A stretch of DNA of 64,000 nt, from contig NZ_JQFJ01000002.1 in the NCBI RefSeq assembly GCF_000763945.1, forward strand, positions 124,001 through 188,000. The letters are read 5' to 3'. Source of the stretch: Sphingopyxis sp. MWB1. GTDB taxonomy: Bacteria > Pseudomonadota > Alphaproteobacteria > Sphingomonadales > Sphingomonadaceae. Made by a program: the position numbers and the translations under genes. Below the pieces are notes generated by a model. It searched no databases, had not been told where the DNA came from, and was given only the letters and a program-made list of their open reading frames with translations. Positions within the stretch are counted from its first letter, which is position 1; every line of letters starts with the position of its first letter. Below, piece by piece: positions 56,279-64,000 of this stretch.

Positions 56279-57292
56279 ATGACTGCCGAAATTCATCAGC
56301 TCCACGGCGACCGCCCGCCTTCGCTCGAACCGATGATGGCGCTTGTCGCCGCCGATATGAATGAAGTGAACGCGGTCATATTGGACCGGATGCAGTCCGA
56401 CGTGCCGCTGATCCCGGAACTCGCCGGTCATCTGATCGCCGGGGGTGGCAAGCGGATGCGCCCGATGCTGACCCTCGCTTGCGGCAAGCTGCTGGGCTAT
56501 CCGGGGCAGCGCCATTGCAAGCTTGCCGCCGCGGTCGAGTTTATTCACACCGCGACGCTGCTTCACGATGATGTCGTCGATGGCTCTGACCTGCGGCGCG
56601 GGCGCAAGACGGCGAATATCATCTGGGGCAACAGCGCCTCGGTACTCGTCGGCGATTTCCTGTTCAGCCGCGCCTTTGAGGTGATGGTCGAAGATGGTTC
56701 GCTGAAAGTGCTCAAGATACTTTCGCGCGCCTCGGCGGTCATCGCCGAGGGCGAGGTCAACCAGCTTTCGGCGCAGCGCCGCATCGAAACCAGCGAGGAT
56801 CAATATCTCGCGATCATCAATGCCAAGACGGCGGAGCTTTTCGCCGCCGCCAGCAAGATAGCCGCGGTTGTCGCTGAACGCGACGACGCGACCGAGGCGG
56901 CGCTCGACGCCTATGGCCGCAATCTCGGCATCGCCTTTCAGCTTGTCGATGATGCCATCGACTATGTCTCCGACGCTGAAACCATGGGCAAAGGCGTTGG
57001 CGATGATTTTCGCGACGGGAAGATCACCCTGCCGGTGATCCTCGCCTATGCGCGCGGCACCGCCGAAGAGCGCGAGTTCTGGAAACAGGCGATGGTTGGC
57101 CACCGCTCGTCCGATACGGATCTCGCCCATGCGACCGGCCTGCTCCACAAGCATGGCGCCATTGAAGATACACTCGCCCGCGCGCGCCATTATGGCCAGC
57201 GCGCGGTCGATGCCATCGGCACATTCGGCGCAAGCCAGGCCAAATCGGCGCTGACCGAAGCGGTCGCTTTTGCGGTGGCGCGCGCTTATTGA
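56279..57292 (+). CDS. ispB: All-trans polyprenyl diphosphate synthase (IspB-like)
   Basis: A 337-residue trans-prenyltransferase. The first aspartate-rich motif is LLHDDVVDGSDLRRGR, the second QLVDDAIDYVSD, with GGGKRMRPMLTLA for isopentenyl diphosphate binding. The length fits long-chain (octa- to decaprenyl) synthases that make the ubiquinone side chain. AGGCGAGG lies upstream of the ATG. Chain length cannot be read with certainty. Confidence 0.9.
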   Translation: MTAEIHQLHGDRPPSLEPMMALVAADMNEVNAVILDRMQSDVPLIPELAGHLIAGGGKRMRPMLTLACGKLLGYPGQRHCKLAAAVEFIHTATLLHDDVVDGSDLRRGRKTANIIWGNSASVLVGDFLFSRAFEVMVEDGSLKVLKILSRASAVIAEGEVNQLSAQRRIETSEDQYLAIINAKTAELFAAASKIAAVVAERDDATEAALDAYGRNLGIAFQLVDDAIDYVSDAETMGKGVGDDFRDGKITLPVILAYARGTAEEREFWKQAMVGHRSSDTDLAHATGLLHKHGAIEDTLARARHYGQRAVDAIGTFGASQAKSALTEAVAFAVARAY

Positions 57293-57320
57293 GCCTTCAT
57301 CGGGGGAAGGGGAGCAGGCG

Positions 57321-57707
57321 ATGAGCATGGGACCGGCAGCCTCCAGCCCCGATGCCTATATCGCCGCGCTGTCGGGGTGGCAGCGCGACCGGGCCGAAAT
57401 GATGCGCGCGGCGATCATGGGTGCGGCCCCCTTTGAAGAAACCATCAAATGGACCAATCTGGTGTTTCTGGCCAAAGGGCCGTGCATCTTGATCCGTGCC
57501 GAGGAAAGCCGCGTGCTGCTGGGTTTCTGGCGCGGCATAAGGCTGCGGGGGCTCGACCCGCGGATCAAGGCCAGCGGCAAATATGAACTGGGCAATCTGA
57601 TCCTGACCGAGGAGATGGTGGTGACACCGGACAGCGTCGCTGAGCTTGCCGCCGAGGCCTTTCGCCTCAATCAGCAGCTTGGCGATCCGACGGCGCTGCG
57701 CGCATGA
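57321..57707 (+). CDS. DUF1801-domain protein
   Basis: A 128-residue protein of the YdhG/DUF1801 type: DAYIAALSGWQRDRAEMMRAAIMGAAPFEETIKWTNLVF, then a beta-rich stretch and ELAAEAFRLNQQLG. Function unknown. ATG after GGAG; the stop overlaps the hrpB start (ATGA). Confidence 0.82.
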   Translation: MSMGPAASSPDAYIAALSGWQRDRAEMMRAAIMGAAPFEETIKWTNLVFLAKGPCILIRAEESRVLLGFWRGIRLRGLDPRIKASGKYELGNLILTEEMVVTPDSVAELAAEAFRLNQQLGDPTALRA

Positions 57708-60172
57708 AGGCGCTACCGATTGATGCCGTGTTGCCCGATGTGGCGGCAGCGCTGGCCCTGAAACCCAATGTCGTGGTCGTGGCGCCGCCGGGCGCGGGCA
57801 AGACGACGCGCATCGCCCCGGCTTTGCTCGATCAGCCCTGGTGCCGCGATGCAGTCTGGCTGCTCTCGCCCCGCCGCCTGTCGGCGCGGGCGGCGGCGGA
57901 GCGCATTGCCGAGGAAATGGGCACGGATATTGGCGAAACGGTGGGCTATGCCACCCGGCTCGACAGCAAACAGTCGGACAAGACGCGCCTTTTGGTGATG
58001 ACGCCGGGTCTGTTCCGCAATCGCATCCTCGCCGACCCGGAGCTGAAGGGCGTCTCGGCGGTGCTGTTCGACGAAGTGCATGAGCGCAGCCTCGACAGCG
58101 ATTTCGCGCTCGCCCTTGCCATCGACGCGCAGCAGGGGCTGCGCGAGGATCTGCGGCTGGTCGCCATGTCCGCCACGCTCGACGGCGCGCGCTTCGGCGC
58201 GCTGCTCGGCAATGCGCCGCTCGTCAAAAGCGAAGGGAAAAGCTGGCCGCTCGACATTCGCTATATCAGCCGCCGCGCCGAAGACCGGCTGGAGGCGAGC
58301 ATCCTTGGCGCCGTGCGGCAGGCGATGGCGGAGGAGGCCGAGGGCGATATGCTCGCCTTCCTGCCCGGCGCGGCGGAAATCGAACGCGCGGCGAATGCGG
58401 TGGAGGAGGCGCGGTTGCCCTTGGCCGTCCACCGGCTTCACGGCCAGATCGACCCCGCGCTGCAACGCAAGGCGCTGCTTCCCGACGCGCACGGGCAGCG
58501 CAAGCTGATCCTCGCGACCAGCATTGCCGAGACCAGCCTGACGATAGAGGGCGTGCGGATCGTCATCGACGCGGGCCTGTCGCGGCGTCCGCGTTTCGAC
58601 AAGGCGGCGGGCCTTGCCCGGCTCGTCACCGAACGCGCGAGCCAGGCCTCCGCCACCCAGCGGGCGGGCCGCGCCGCGCGGCAAGGGCCGGGGGTGGCCT
58701 ATCGTTTGTGGGAAGAGGCGGCGACAGCGGGAATGCCGCCGTTCGACCCGCCCGAAATCCACGAAAATGACCTGATGCCCGTCGTTCTCGACTGCGCGAG
58801 CTGGGGTATTATCGACCCGCGCCAGCTTGGCTGGCTCGATCCGCCGTCCCCGGCAGCAGTCGCGGAGGCGAAAAAGCGGCTGCAGGGGATCGGCGCGCTG
58901 GGCGAGGATGGGCGCATCACCCCCGCGGGCCGCGCTCTCGCCTCCATTCCCTTGCCCGTGCCGCTCGCGCATATGCTGATCGAGGCGGGCCGGGCCGGTC
59001 ATGCCGATGTGGCGGGGCGGCTCGCGGTATTGCTGACCGAGCCGGGGCTGGGCGGGCGCGACGTCGATATCGAAACGCGGCTTCAGCGGTGGCAGGGGGG
59101 CCGGGGCGGGCGCGGCGCAGCAGCGGCGCGGCTGGCGCAGCGGCTTGCCAGACTCGCAGCACAGGTCGGAGGCGAGCAGGGCTCATTATCGGCCGATGAG
59201 CGGTCACCCGGCGGCTGGGTCGCCACAGCCTGGCCCGAGCGGGTCGCGCGCAAACGCGCCGGGCAGGACGGCGAATATCTGAGCGTCGGGGGACGCGCCT
59301 ATCGGCTCGATCCGCTCGACCCGCTGGCACGCAGCGAATGGCTCGCCATCGCCGATGCCCAAGGCCATGCGGCGGGGGTACGGATTCTCGCGGCGGCGGC
59401 GTTGACGGCGGAAGAAGTGGAGGCGCTCTTCGCCGACAATATCGTGCAGCATCACGCAAGCCTTTATGATGCCGACAGCGACCGGGTCGACCATCGGCGC
59501 GAGCGGCGGCTGGGCGCTATCGCCCTGTCGCGCGGGCAGGCCCCGCGCGGCGATCATGCCGAGGAGGATGTCGCGGTTCGCCTCGCGGTGGTGCGCGCCA
59601 AGGGGCTGGGACTCATCGAATGGGGCGCAGAGGCGCAGGCGCTGCGCCAGCGTGCCTCCTTTGCCGGGCTCGACACGCTGTCCACCGCCGCACTCGCCGA
59701 CAGTCTCGATCTGTGGCTCGCACCGCTTTTGCCCCGCTGCCGGGGGCTGCGTGACATTGGCGACCGCGCGCTTGCCGATGCGCTTGCGGGGCTGCTCGAC
59801 TGGCCCGCGCGGCAATTGCTCGAAAAGCTGGCGCCCGCCGATTATGCGACCCCGGCGGGCAGCCGGCACCATATTGACTATGGGGCGCCCGGCGGGCCGA
59901 CGGTCAGTGTCCGGGTCCAGGAACTTTTCGGGCTGACCCGCCACCCCATGGTGGGTGATCCGCCGGTGCCGCTCGTGCTCGCGCTGACCTCGCCCGCGCA
60001 TCGCCCCATCCAGACGACACGCGACATCGCCAGTTTCTGGGCCGGAAGCTGGCGCGAGGTCGCACGCGAAATGCGCGGCCGCTATCCCAAGCACAGCTGG
60101 CCCGACGATCCGGCGAACGCCCGGCCCACGCTGCTGACAAAGGCGGCGCAAGCGCGGCGCGATGCGCGATAA
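57704..60172 (+). CDS. hrpB: ATP-dependent helicase HrpB
   Basis: An 822-residue DEAH-type RNA helicase. Motif I APPGAGKTT (~residue 26), motif II LFDEVHERS, motif III MSATLDGARFG, motif VI region QRAGRAARQGPGVAYRLW, then the HrpB-specific C-terminal part ending TRDIASFWAGSWREVAREMRGRYPKHSWPDDP. Its cellular substrate is not well defined. Its translation is coupled to the DUF1801 gene. Confidence 0.93.
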   Translation: MKALPIDAVLPDVAAALALKPNVVVVAPPGAGKTTRIAPALLDQPWCRDAVWLLSPRRLSARAAAERIAEEMGTDIGETVGYATRLDSKQSDKTRLLVMTPGLFRNRILADPELKGVSAVLFDEVHERSLDSDFALALAIDAQQGLREDLRLVAMSATLDGARFGALLGNAPLVKSEGKSWPLDIRYISRRAEDRLEASILGAVRQAMAEEAEGDMLAFLPGAAEIERAANAVEEARLPLAVHRLHGQIDPALQRKALLPDAHGQRKLILATSIAETSLTIEGVRIVIDAGLSRRPRFDKAAGLARLVTERASQASATQRAGRAARQGPGVAYRLWEEAATAGMPPFDPPEIHENDLMPVVLDCASWGIIDPRQLGWLDPPSPAAVAEAKKRLQGIGALGEDGRITPAGRALASIPLPVPLAHMLIEAGRAGHADVAGRLAVLLTEPGLGGRDVDIETRLQRWQGGRGGRGAAAARLAQRLARLAAQVGGEQGSLSADERSPGGWVATAWPERVARKRAGQDGEYLSVGGRAYRLDPLDPLARSEWLAIADAQGHAAGVRILAAAALTAEEVEALFADNIVQHHASLYDADSDRVDHRRERRLGAIALSRGQAPRGDHAEEDVAVRLAVVRAKGLGLIEWGAEAQALRQRASFAGLDTLSTAALADSLDLWLAPLLPRCRGLRDIGDRALADALAGLLDWPARQLLEKLAPADYATPAGSRHHIDYGAPGGPTVSVRVQELFGLTRHPMVGDPPVPLVLALTSPAHRPIQTTRDIASFWAGSWREVAREMRGRYPKHSWPDDPANARPTLLTKAAQARRDAR

Positions 60173-60236
60173 GCCTCTTTCCGCGGGCGCCGCAAAGGGC
60201 TAAGGGCCGCATATCGACATGAGCGTGAGGATGATG

Positions 60237-60515
60237 ATGAAAGCGCGTATTTTCCAGAAGCCCAAAAATGCCATGCAGTCTGGCCGTGCCGGCACGCATC
60301 GCTGGATTTTGGAATTTGCGCCTGCCGAAGCGCGCAAGCCTGATCCGCTGATGGGCTGGGCAGGAAGCGGGGATACGCGGCGACAGATTCGGTTGAGCTT
60401 TGCCAGCCGCGACGAAGCCATGGCTTATGCTGAACGTTATGGCATTTCGGCCGAAATCATCGATACCCCGCCGCGTGCGCTGAAAATTCAGGCTTACGCC
60501 GATAATTTTCGGTGA
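60237..60515 (+). CDS. NDUFS4-like NADH dehydrogenase accessory subunit
   Basis: About 92 residues matching the ETC complex I subunit 4 family: KARIFQKPKNAMQSGRAGTHRWILEFAPAEARKPDPLMGWAGSGDTRRQIRLSF...ERYGISAEI. This subunit is shared by mitochondria and alphaproteobacteria and helps finish the NADH-binding arm of complex I. GTGAGG sits six bases before the chosen ATG; an ATG at 60219 would add six residues. It has its own terminator. Confidence 0.87.
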   Translation: MKARIFQKPKNAMQSGRAGTHRWILEFAPAEARKPDPLMGWAGSGDTRRQIRLSFASRDEAMAYAERYGISAEIIDTPPRALKIQAYADNFR

Positions 60516-60523
60516 ATTAAAAA

Positions 60524-60545
60524 GGGCGCCTCAGGCGCCCTTTTT
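60524..60545 (+). terminator. Intrinsic terminator after the NDUFS4-like gene
   Basis: Stem GGGCGCC/GGCGCCC, loop TCA, followed by TTTTT, with AAAAA upstream of the stem so that it could also act on the other strand for the convergent DUF4170 gene. Confidence 0.9.
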
Positions 60546-60597
60546 GCTTTGCCGGTAGCTCTAGATGGCCAGCCTGCTGCGGGCCCGTCCGGGCGGC

Positions 60598-60822
60598 TCA
60601 GCCTTCACCTTCGACATCGGGTTCCAGCAGCTTGTGCAGATGCACGACGACATACTTCATCTCGGCGTCATCGACGGTGCGCTGCGCGGCGGCGCGCCAT
60701 GCTTTTTCAGCGCTTTTATAATCCGGAAAAAGACCAACGACGTCGAGTGCCCCCAGGTCTACAAAATCCAGACCTTGAGGGTCGCTGACGCGACCGCCGA
60801 AAACCAGATGCAGCTTGCTCAT
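60598..60822 (-). CDS. DUF4170-domain protein
   Basis: A 74-residue protein: KLHLVFGGRVSDPQGLDFVDLGALDVVGLFPDYKSAEKAWRAAAQRTVDDAEMKYVVVHLHKLLEP matches the small alphaproteobacterial DUF4170 group. Function unknown. It converges on the NDUFS4-like gene. Confidence 0.85.
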   Translation of the reverse strand: MSKLHLVFGGRVSDPQGLDFVDLGALDVVGLFPDYKSAEKAWRAAAQRTVDDAEMKYVVVHLHKLLEPDVEGEG

Positions 60823-60901
60823 TACTTTCTTCCTTGACGTAAGGCGCGGGGGGAGGAGAGGGCAAAGCCCCTAACAGCGCCGCGCCGTTACGGCAAGCGG
60901 G

Positions 60902-61294
60902 TCAGTCTTCGCGCGATCCCGACCCCTTGGGCAGAAGCGAGCCCAAAATGGCACCCACCGCAATCGCGCCCGCGAGCAGGGTCAGCGGCTGCTCATGGGC
61001 GACCTGCTTCAGCTTGCTGTTCGCGCGCTTGGCCTGAACCTTGCCTTTTTCCAGCGCCTGGGCGGTGGCTTCGCGGGCGGTCTCGGCATGTTCGCGCCCT
61101 TTTGCGGCCAGCTCGCCAGTGGCGACGCGCGTGCGGTCGGCCAATTCGCTCGTCGCGGCGCGGGCGCGGCCATAGCCGTCCTGAATGCGCGCGCGCGCAG
61201 CATCGGCGGTCTGGCGGGCGGTGTCGGCGGTGCGCTCGGCCAGTTCGCTGGCCTTGGCGCGGGTGTCGCGGGCGGTTTCACCAAAGGGTTTCAT
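60902..61294 (-). CDS. DUF883/ElaB-like membrane-anchored helical protein
   Basis: A 130-residue protein: a long Ala/Arg/Glu-rich amphipathic helix region (ARDTRAKASELAERTADTARQTADAARARI) followed by one C-terminal transmembrane segment LTLLAGAIAVGAILGSLLP with the GxxxGxxxG-like pattern of the YqjD/ElaB group. Such proteins anchor to the inner membrane, and some bind ribosomes in stationary phase. GAGGAAAAG precedes the ATG, which begins one base after the upstream stop. Last gene of a four-gene set. Confidence 0.65.
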   Translation of the reverse strand: MKPFGETARDTRAKASELAERTADTARQTADAARARIQDGYGRARAATSELADRTRVATGELAAKGREHAETAREATAQALEKGKVQAKRANSKLKQVAHEQPLTLLAGAIAVGAILGSLLPKGSGSRED

Positions 61295-61295
61295 G

Positions 61296-61754
61296 TCACT
61301 TTTCCTCTGCATATTGTGTCATATCATCATCCGAAGCGGGGCTAGCCTCCGCCTCTTCATCTTCATCACCGAAGGCCGGTTCATCCCCTTCCTCGGCTAT
61401 ATCCCCTTCCTCTTCGCCCGCCCTATCGCCGACCCCGAAGAAGGCGGCGACCCCGTCGGCCCATTCGCCCATTTTCTGCACCGCTTTCGGGGCATGTTTC
61501 TGGATCGGCTCGCGAAATACCCAGGCGAGCCCGGCTATGGCAGCCAGCGTCAGCGGGACGCGGTGCGCGCGAAATTCCTCATGCACGATATAGGCAATAT
61601 CCTCCGCCGTTTCCTCGGCCCGGCGCTTGCCGCGATCGAGCAGCGCCTGCGGGCGAAAAGCGTCGCGCGTGGCGGTCGCCCGGCGGCGAAGTTCGGCGCG
61701 TTGCAGCATCGAGCGCCGCGCGGCGTTGATCAGGCGGGCACGTGATCCCGGCAT
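61296..61754 (-). CDS. Hypothetical membrane protein with acidic tail
   Basis: A 152-residue protein: a basic N-terminal half (RARLINAARRSMLQRAELRRRATATRDAF), one hydrophobic segment (VPLTLAAIAGLAWVF), and an acidic C-terminus (GEEEGDIAEEGDEPAFGDEDEEAEA). I do not recognise a family. The ATG overlaps the stop of the holin-X-like gene, so the two are coupled; the longer open frame upstream is antisense-like sequence over that gene. Confidence 0.65.
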   Translation of the reverse strand: MPGSRARLINAARRSMLQRAELRRRATATRDAFRPQALLDRGKRRAEETAEDIAYIVHEEFRAHRVPLTLAAIAGLAWVFREPIQKHAPKAVQKMGEWADGVAAFFGVGDRAGEEEGDIAEEGDEPAFGDEDEEAEASPASDDDMTQYAEEK

Positions 61755-62236
61755 CAGTCCGGCTCCCCTTCCTGTGAAAGATCGCGTTTCAGCGCGATCC
61801 GCACATCGTCGACGCCCTCCTTGGCGCGCCATCCCGCGAAAGCGGCAATGGCGAGCAGCAGGCCCACCACGATCAGCGTGGCGAACAGCGGGCCGACATG
61901 CGGGATCAGCGCCAATATCGCGCCAAAAGCGACGGCGAGCAACGCCACCAGCAGCGCGCAGGCCGCCACAAAACCCCAAGCTGACGCCCATTTGACGCCA
62001 TAGCGCGCAAGGGCGACCCGCGCCTCGAGCAATTCCAGTTCGGTTTTGGCGGTTCTCGACAGATCGTTCACCAATCCCTCCACCATCGAATCGAGGGGAG
62101 AGAGCGGCGGGGAGGAAGGCGTCTGCTTTCCGGGGGCAAAGCCATGGCTCACCCCGTCAAAAGCGGCTCCTTCACTGGATTGCGAATGGTCCTTTGGTTT
62201 CGTTGACAAGATGTGATCAGTCGTTGCTCGATCCAC
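61754..62236 (-). CDS. Phage-holin-superfamily-like (PF07332 type) membrane protein
   Basis: A 160-residue protein with two transmembrane segments (WGFVAACALLVALLAVAFGAILALI and FATLIVVGLLLAIAAFAGW) preceded by SMVEGLVNDLSRTAKTELELLEARVALARYGVKWA, the pattern of the bacterial holin-X family. Despite the name, such genes usually sit outside prophages. GTG start overlaps the upstream gene by 20 bases; a later start is possible, since the first ~45 residues are low-complexity. Confidence 0.68.
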   Translation of the reverse strand: MDRATTDHILSTKPKDHSQSSEGAAFDGVSHGFAPGKQTPSSPPLSPLDSMVEGLVNDLSRTAKTELELLEARVALARYGVKWASAWGFVAACALLVALLAVAFGAILALIPHVGPLFATLIVVGLLLAIAAFAGWRAKEGVDDVRIALKRDLSQEGEPD

Positions 62237-62765
62237 CCTTCAACATGCGCGCAAGGACAAAGCCCAGCACGGCGGCGGCGCCGGCGGTCACCGCCGGGTT
62301 CTTCTTGACCATATCGCGGGTCGAAGCCGCGAGTTCGTCAAGATCCTTCTTGTCGAGCGTCGAGGCGAGGCCGGCCACCGTGCTGGCGGCGGTGCGCGCA
62401 TAATCGCCATATTGCTTGCCAAATTTGCTGTCGACCGTGGCGGCGCTGTCTTCGAGCAGCTTGGCGAGGCTTCCGACCGTTTCGGCGGCCTTGTCCTTGC
62501 CCTTGGTCGCGGCATCGCGGGCCGCGGCCGAAGCCTGGTTTTTCAGCGTGGTCGCATCTTCCTTCAGCGACGCCGCCTTGCGGCTGGCTTCGGCCTTGAT
62601 CGTGTCGCGCGTGGCGGCCAGTTGATCGCGAATGGGGCTGTCCTTGGCGGCGCTTTTGACACTGGCGGGCTTGCGCGCCGGCGCTGCCTTTGTCGCAGCG
62701 GCCTTGGCGGGGGCTTTGGCGCGGGGAGCAGCTTTCTTGGTGGCGGGAGTAGCGGCCTTGGCCAT
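62217..62765 (-). CDS. Histone-H1-like/DUF883-type protein with C-terminal membrane segment
   Basis: A 182-residue protein. The first ~50 residues are Lys/Ala/Pro-rich (AKAATPATKKAAPRAKAPAKAAATKAAPARKPA), like bacterial H1-type tails; the middle is an amphipathic helix (TIKAEASRKAASLKEDATTLKNQASAAARDAATKGKDKA), and the C-terminus (NPAVTAGAAAVLGFVLARMLKGG) is a DUF883-like membrane anchor. GAGGA precedes the ATG. It leads the four-gene set and could tether nucleic acid or ribosomes to the membrane (speculation). Confidence 0.7.
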   Translation of the reverse strand: MAKAATPATKKAAPRAKAPAKAAATKAAPARKPASVKSAAKDSPIRDQLAATRDTIKAEASRKAASLKEDATTLKNQASAAARDAATKGKDKAAETVGSLAKLLEDSAATVDSKFGKQYGDYARTAASTVAGLASTLDKKDLDELAASTRDMVKKNPAVTAGAAAVLGFVLARMLKGGSSND

Positions 62766-62914
62766 AAGGGTTATCCTCTTCTTCATTTGGGGGCATCGCC
62801 AAAAGGGGAGGCGGCGTCCCGATGCATTTATCAATATATAGCAGGGCGCGCGCTTTGGTTCCATAGGCGCACGAAATTCCTATGCGTCTTGCCTTGCGCG
62901 CGCTGCGCCGATAA

Positions 62915-64000
<1,086 letters not shown>

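Noticed and set aside
61754..62236. Prophage remnant because of a holin-like protein
   Set aside because: No other phage gene is near; the holin-X family is common in ordinary chromosomal settings.
62857..62862. GGAACC (minus strand) as a general-stress (EcfG) -35 box for the four-gene membrane set
   Set aside because: The -35 is right but no CGTT-type -10 lies 16-19 bases downstream, only TATATATT; not supported without expression data.

Overview
The window is GC-rich, densely packed and mostly housekeeping chromosome from an alphaproteobacterium, most likely Sphingomonadales (Sphingopyxis-like; this genus guess is from memory of gene order and protein flavour). Supporting signs are a glycine-dependent 5-aminolevulinate synthase (hemA), a PhaR regulator, a mitochondrial-type NDUFS4-like complex I subunit, a large TonB-dependent receptor, glutathione reductase, and the intergenic palindromes common in sphingomonads. 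No CRISPR array, rRNA, prophage or insertion sequence was seen.

Layout. 0-7 kb: a Crp/Fnr regulator, a short-chain dehydrogenase with a VTT membrane protein, a carboxynorspermidine-synthase-type enzyme, a serine/threonine dehydratase, a small lipoprotein, and a btaA-btaB pair for betaine lipids with a Pho-box-like sequence upstream. 7-20.6 kb: hemA, murI, plsY-dprA, topA, a secreted lipase, lepB-rnc-era, pgi and gor. 20.7-32 kb: a complete methylmalonyl-CoA pathway, with a divergent ScfR/RamB-type regulator, an exact inverted repeat of TTTGCAAA sites, pccB, osmC, mce, the mutase, metY, bioB, a low-GC nuclease-like ORF, and pccA. This segment also holds a decayed duplicate of the 5' end of mce, and two intergenic repeats in opposite orientation that bracket osmC-mce. 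32-37 kb: csaA, an esterase, a cyclase-family hydrolase, an MHS-type transporter and alr. 37-42 kb: a lower-GC patch with a TonB-dependent receptor, its intrinsic terminator, and a multiply frameshifted Sel1/prolyl-4-hydroxylase pseudogene. 42-49.3 kb: phaR, an archaeal-type proS, a GNAT, rnr, glk, and a dihydrofolate-reductase-like/TetR pair behind a perfect 17-bp palindrome; tRNA-Ser. 49.4-64 kb: a cyclophilin, small DUF genes, tRNA-Thr, a lower-GC apiosidase-like glycosidase, a LysR regulator divergent from a Cdc48/VAT-like double AAA ATPase, chorismate mutase, a polyprenyl synthase, hrpB, the NDUFS4-like subunit, a four-gene set of small membrane and lysine/alanine-rich proteins, and the first 344 codons of enolase.

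How the genes fit together. The 22-32 kb block carboxylates propionyl-CoA (PccAB), epimerises methylmalonyl-CoA (Mce) and isomerises it to succinyl-CoA (mutase). BioB supplies the biotin used by PccA, and the divergent regulator plus operator probably switches the set on with propionyl- or acyl-CoA supply. BtaA and BtaB probably make phosphorus-free membrane lipid when phosphate is short. The strongest candidates for something not yet described are the operators at 4870, 22149 and 48037, the rearrangement around osmC-mce, and the nuclease-like ORF coupled to pccA.
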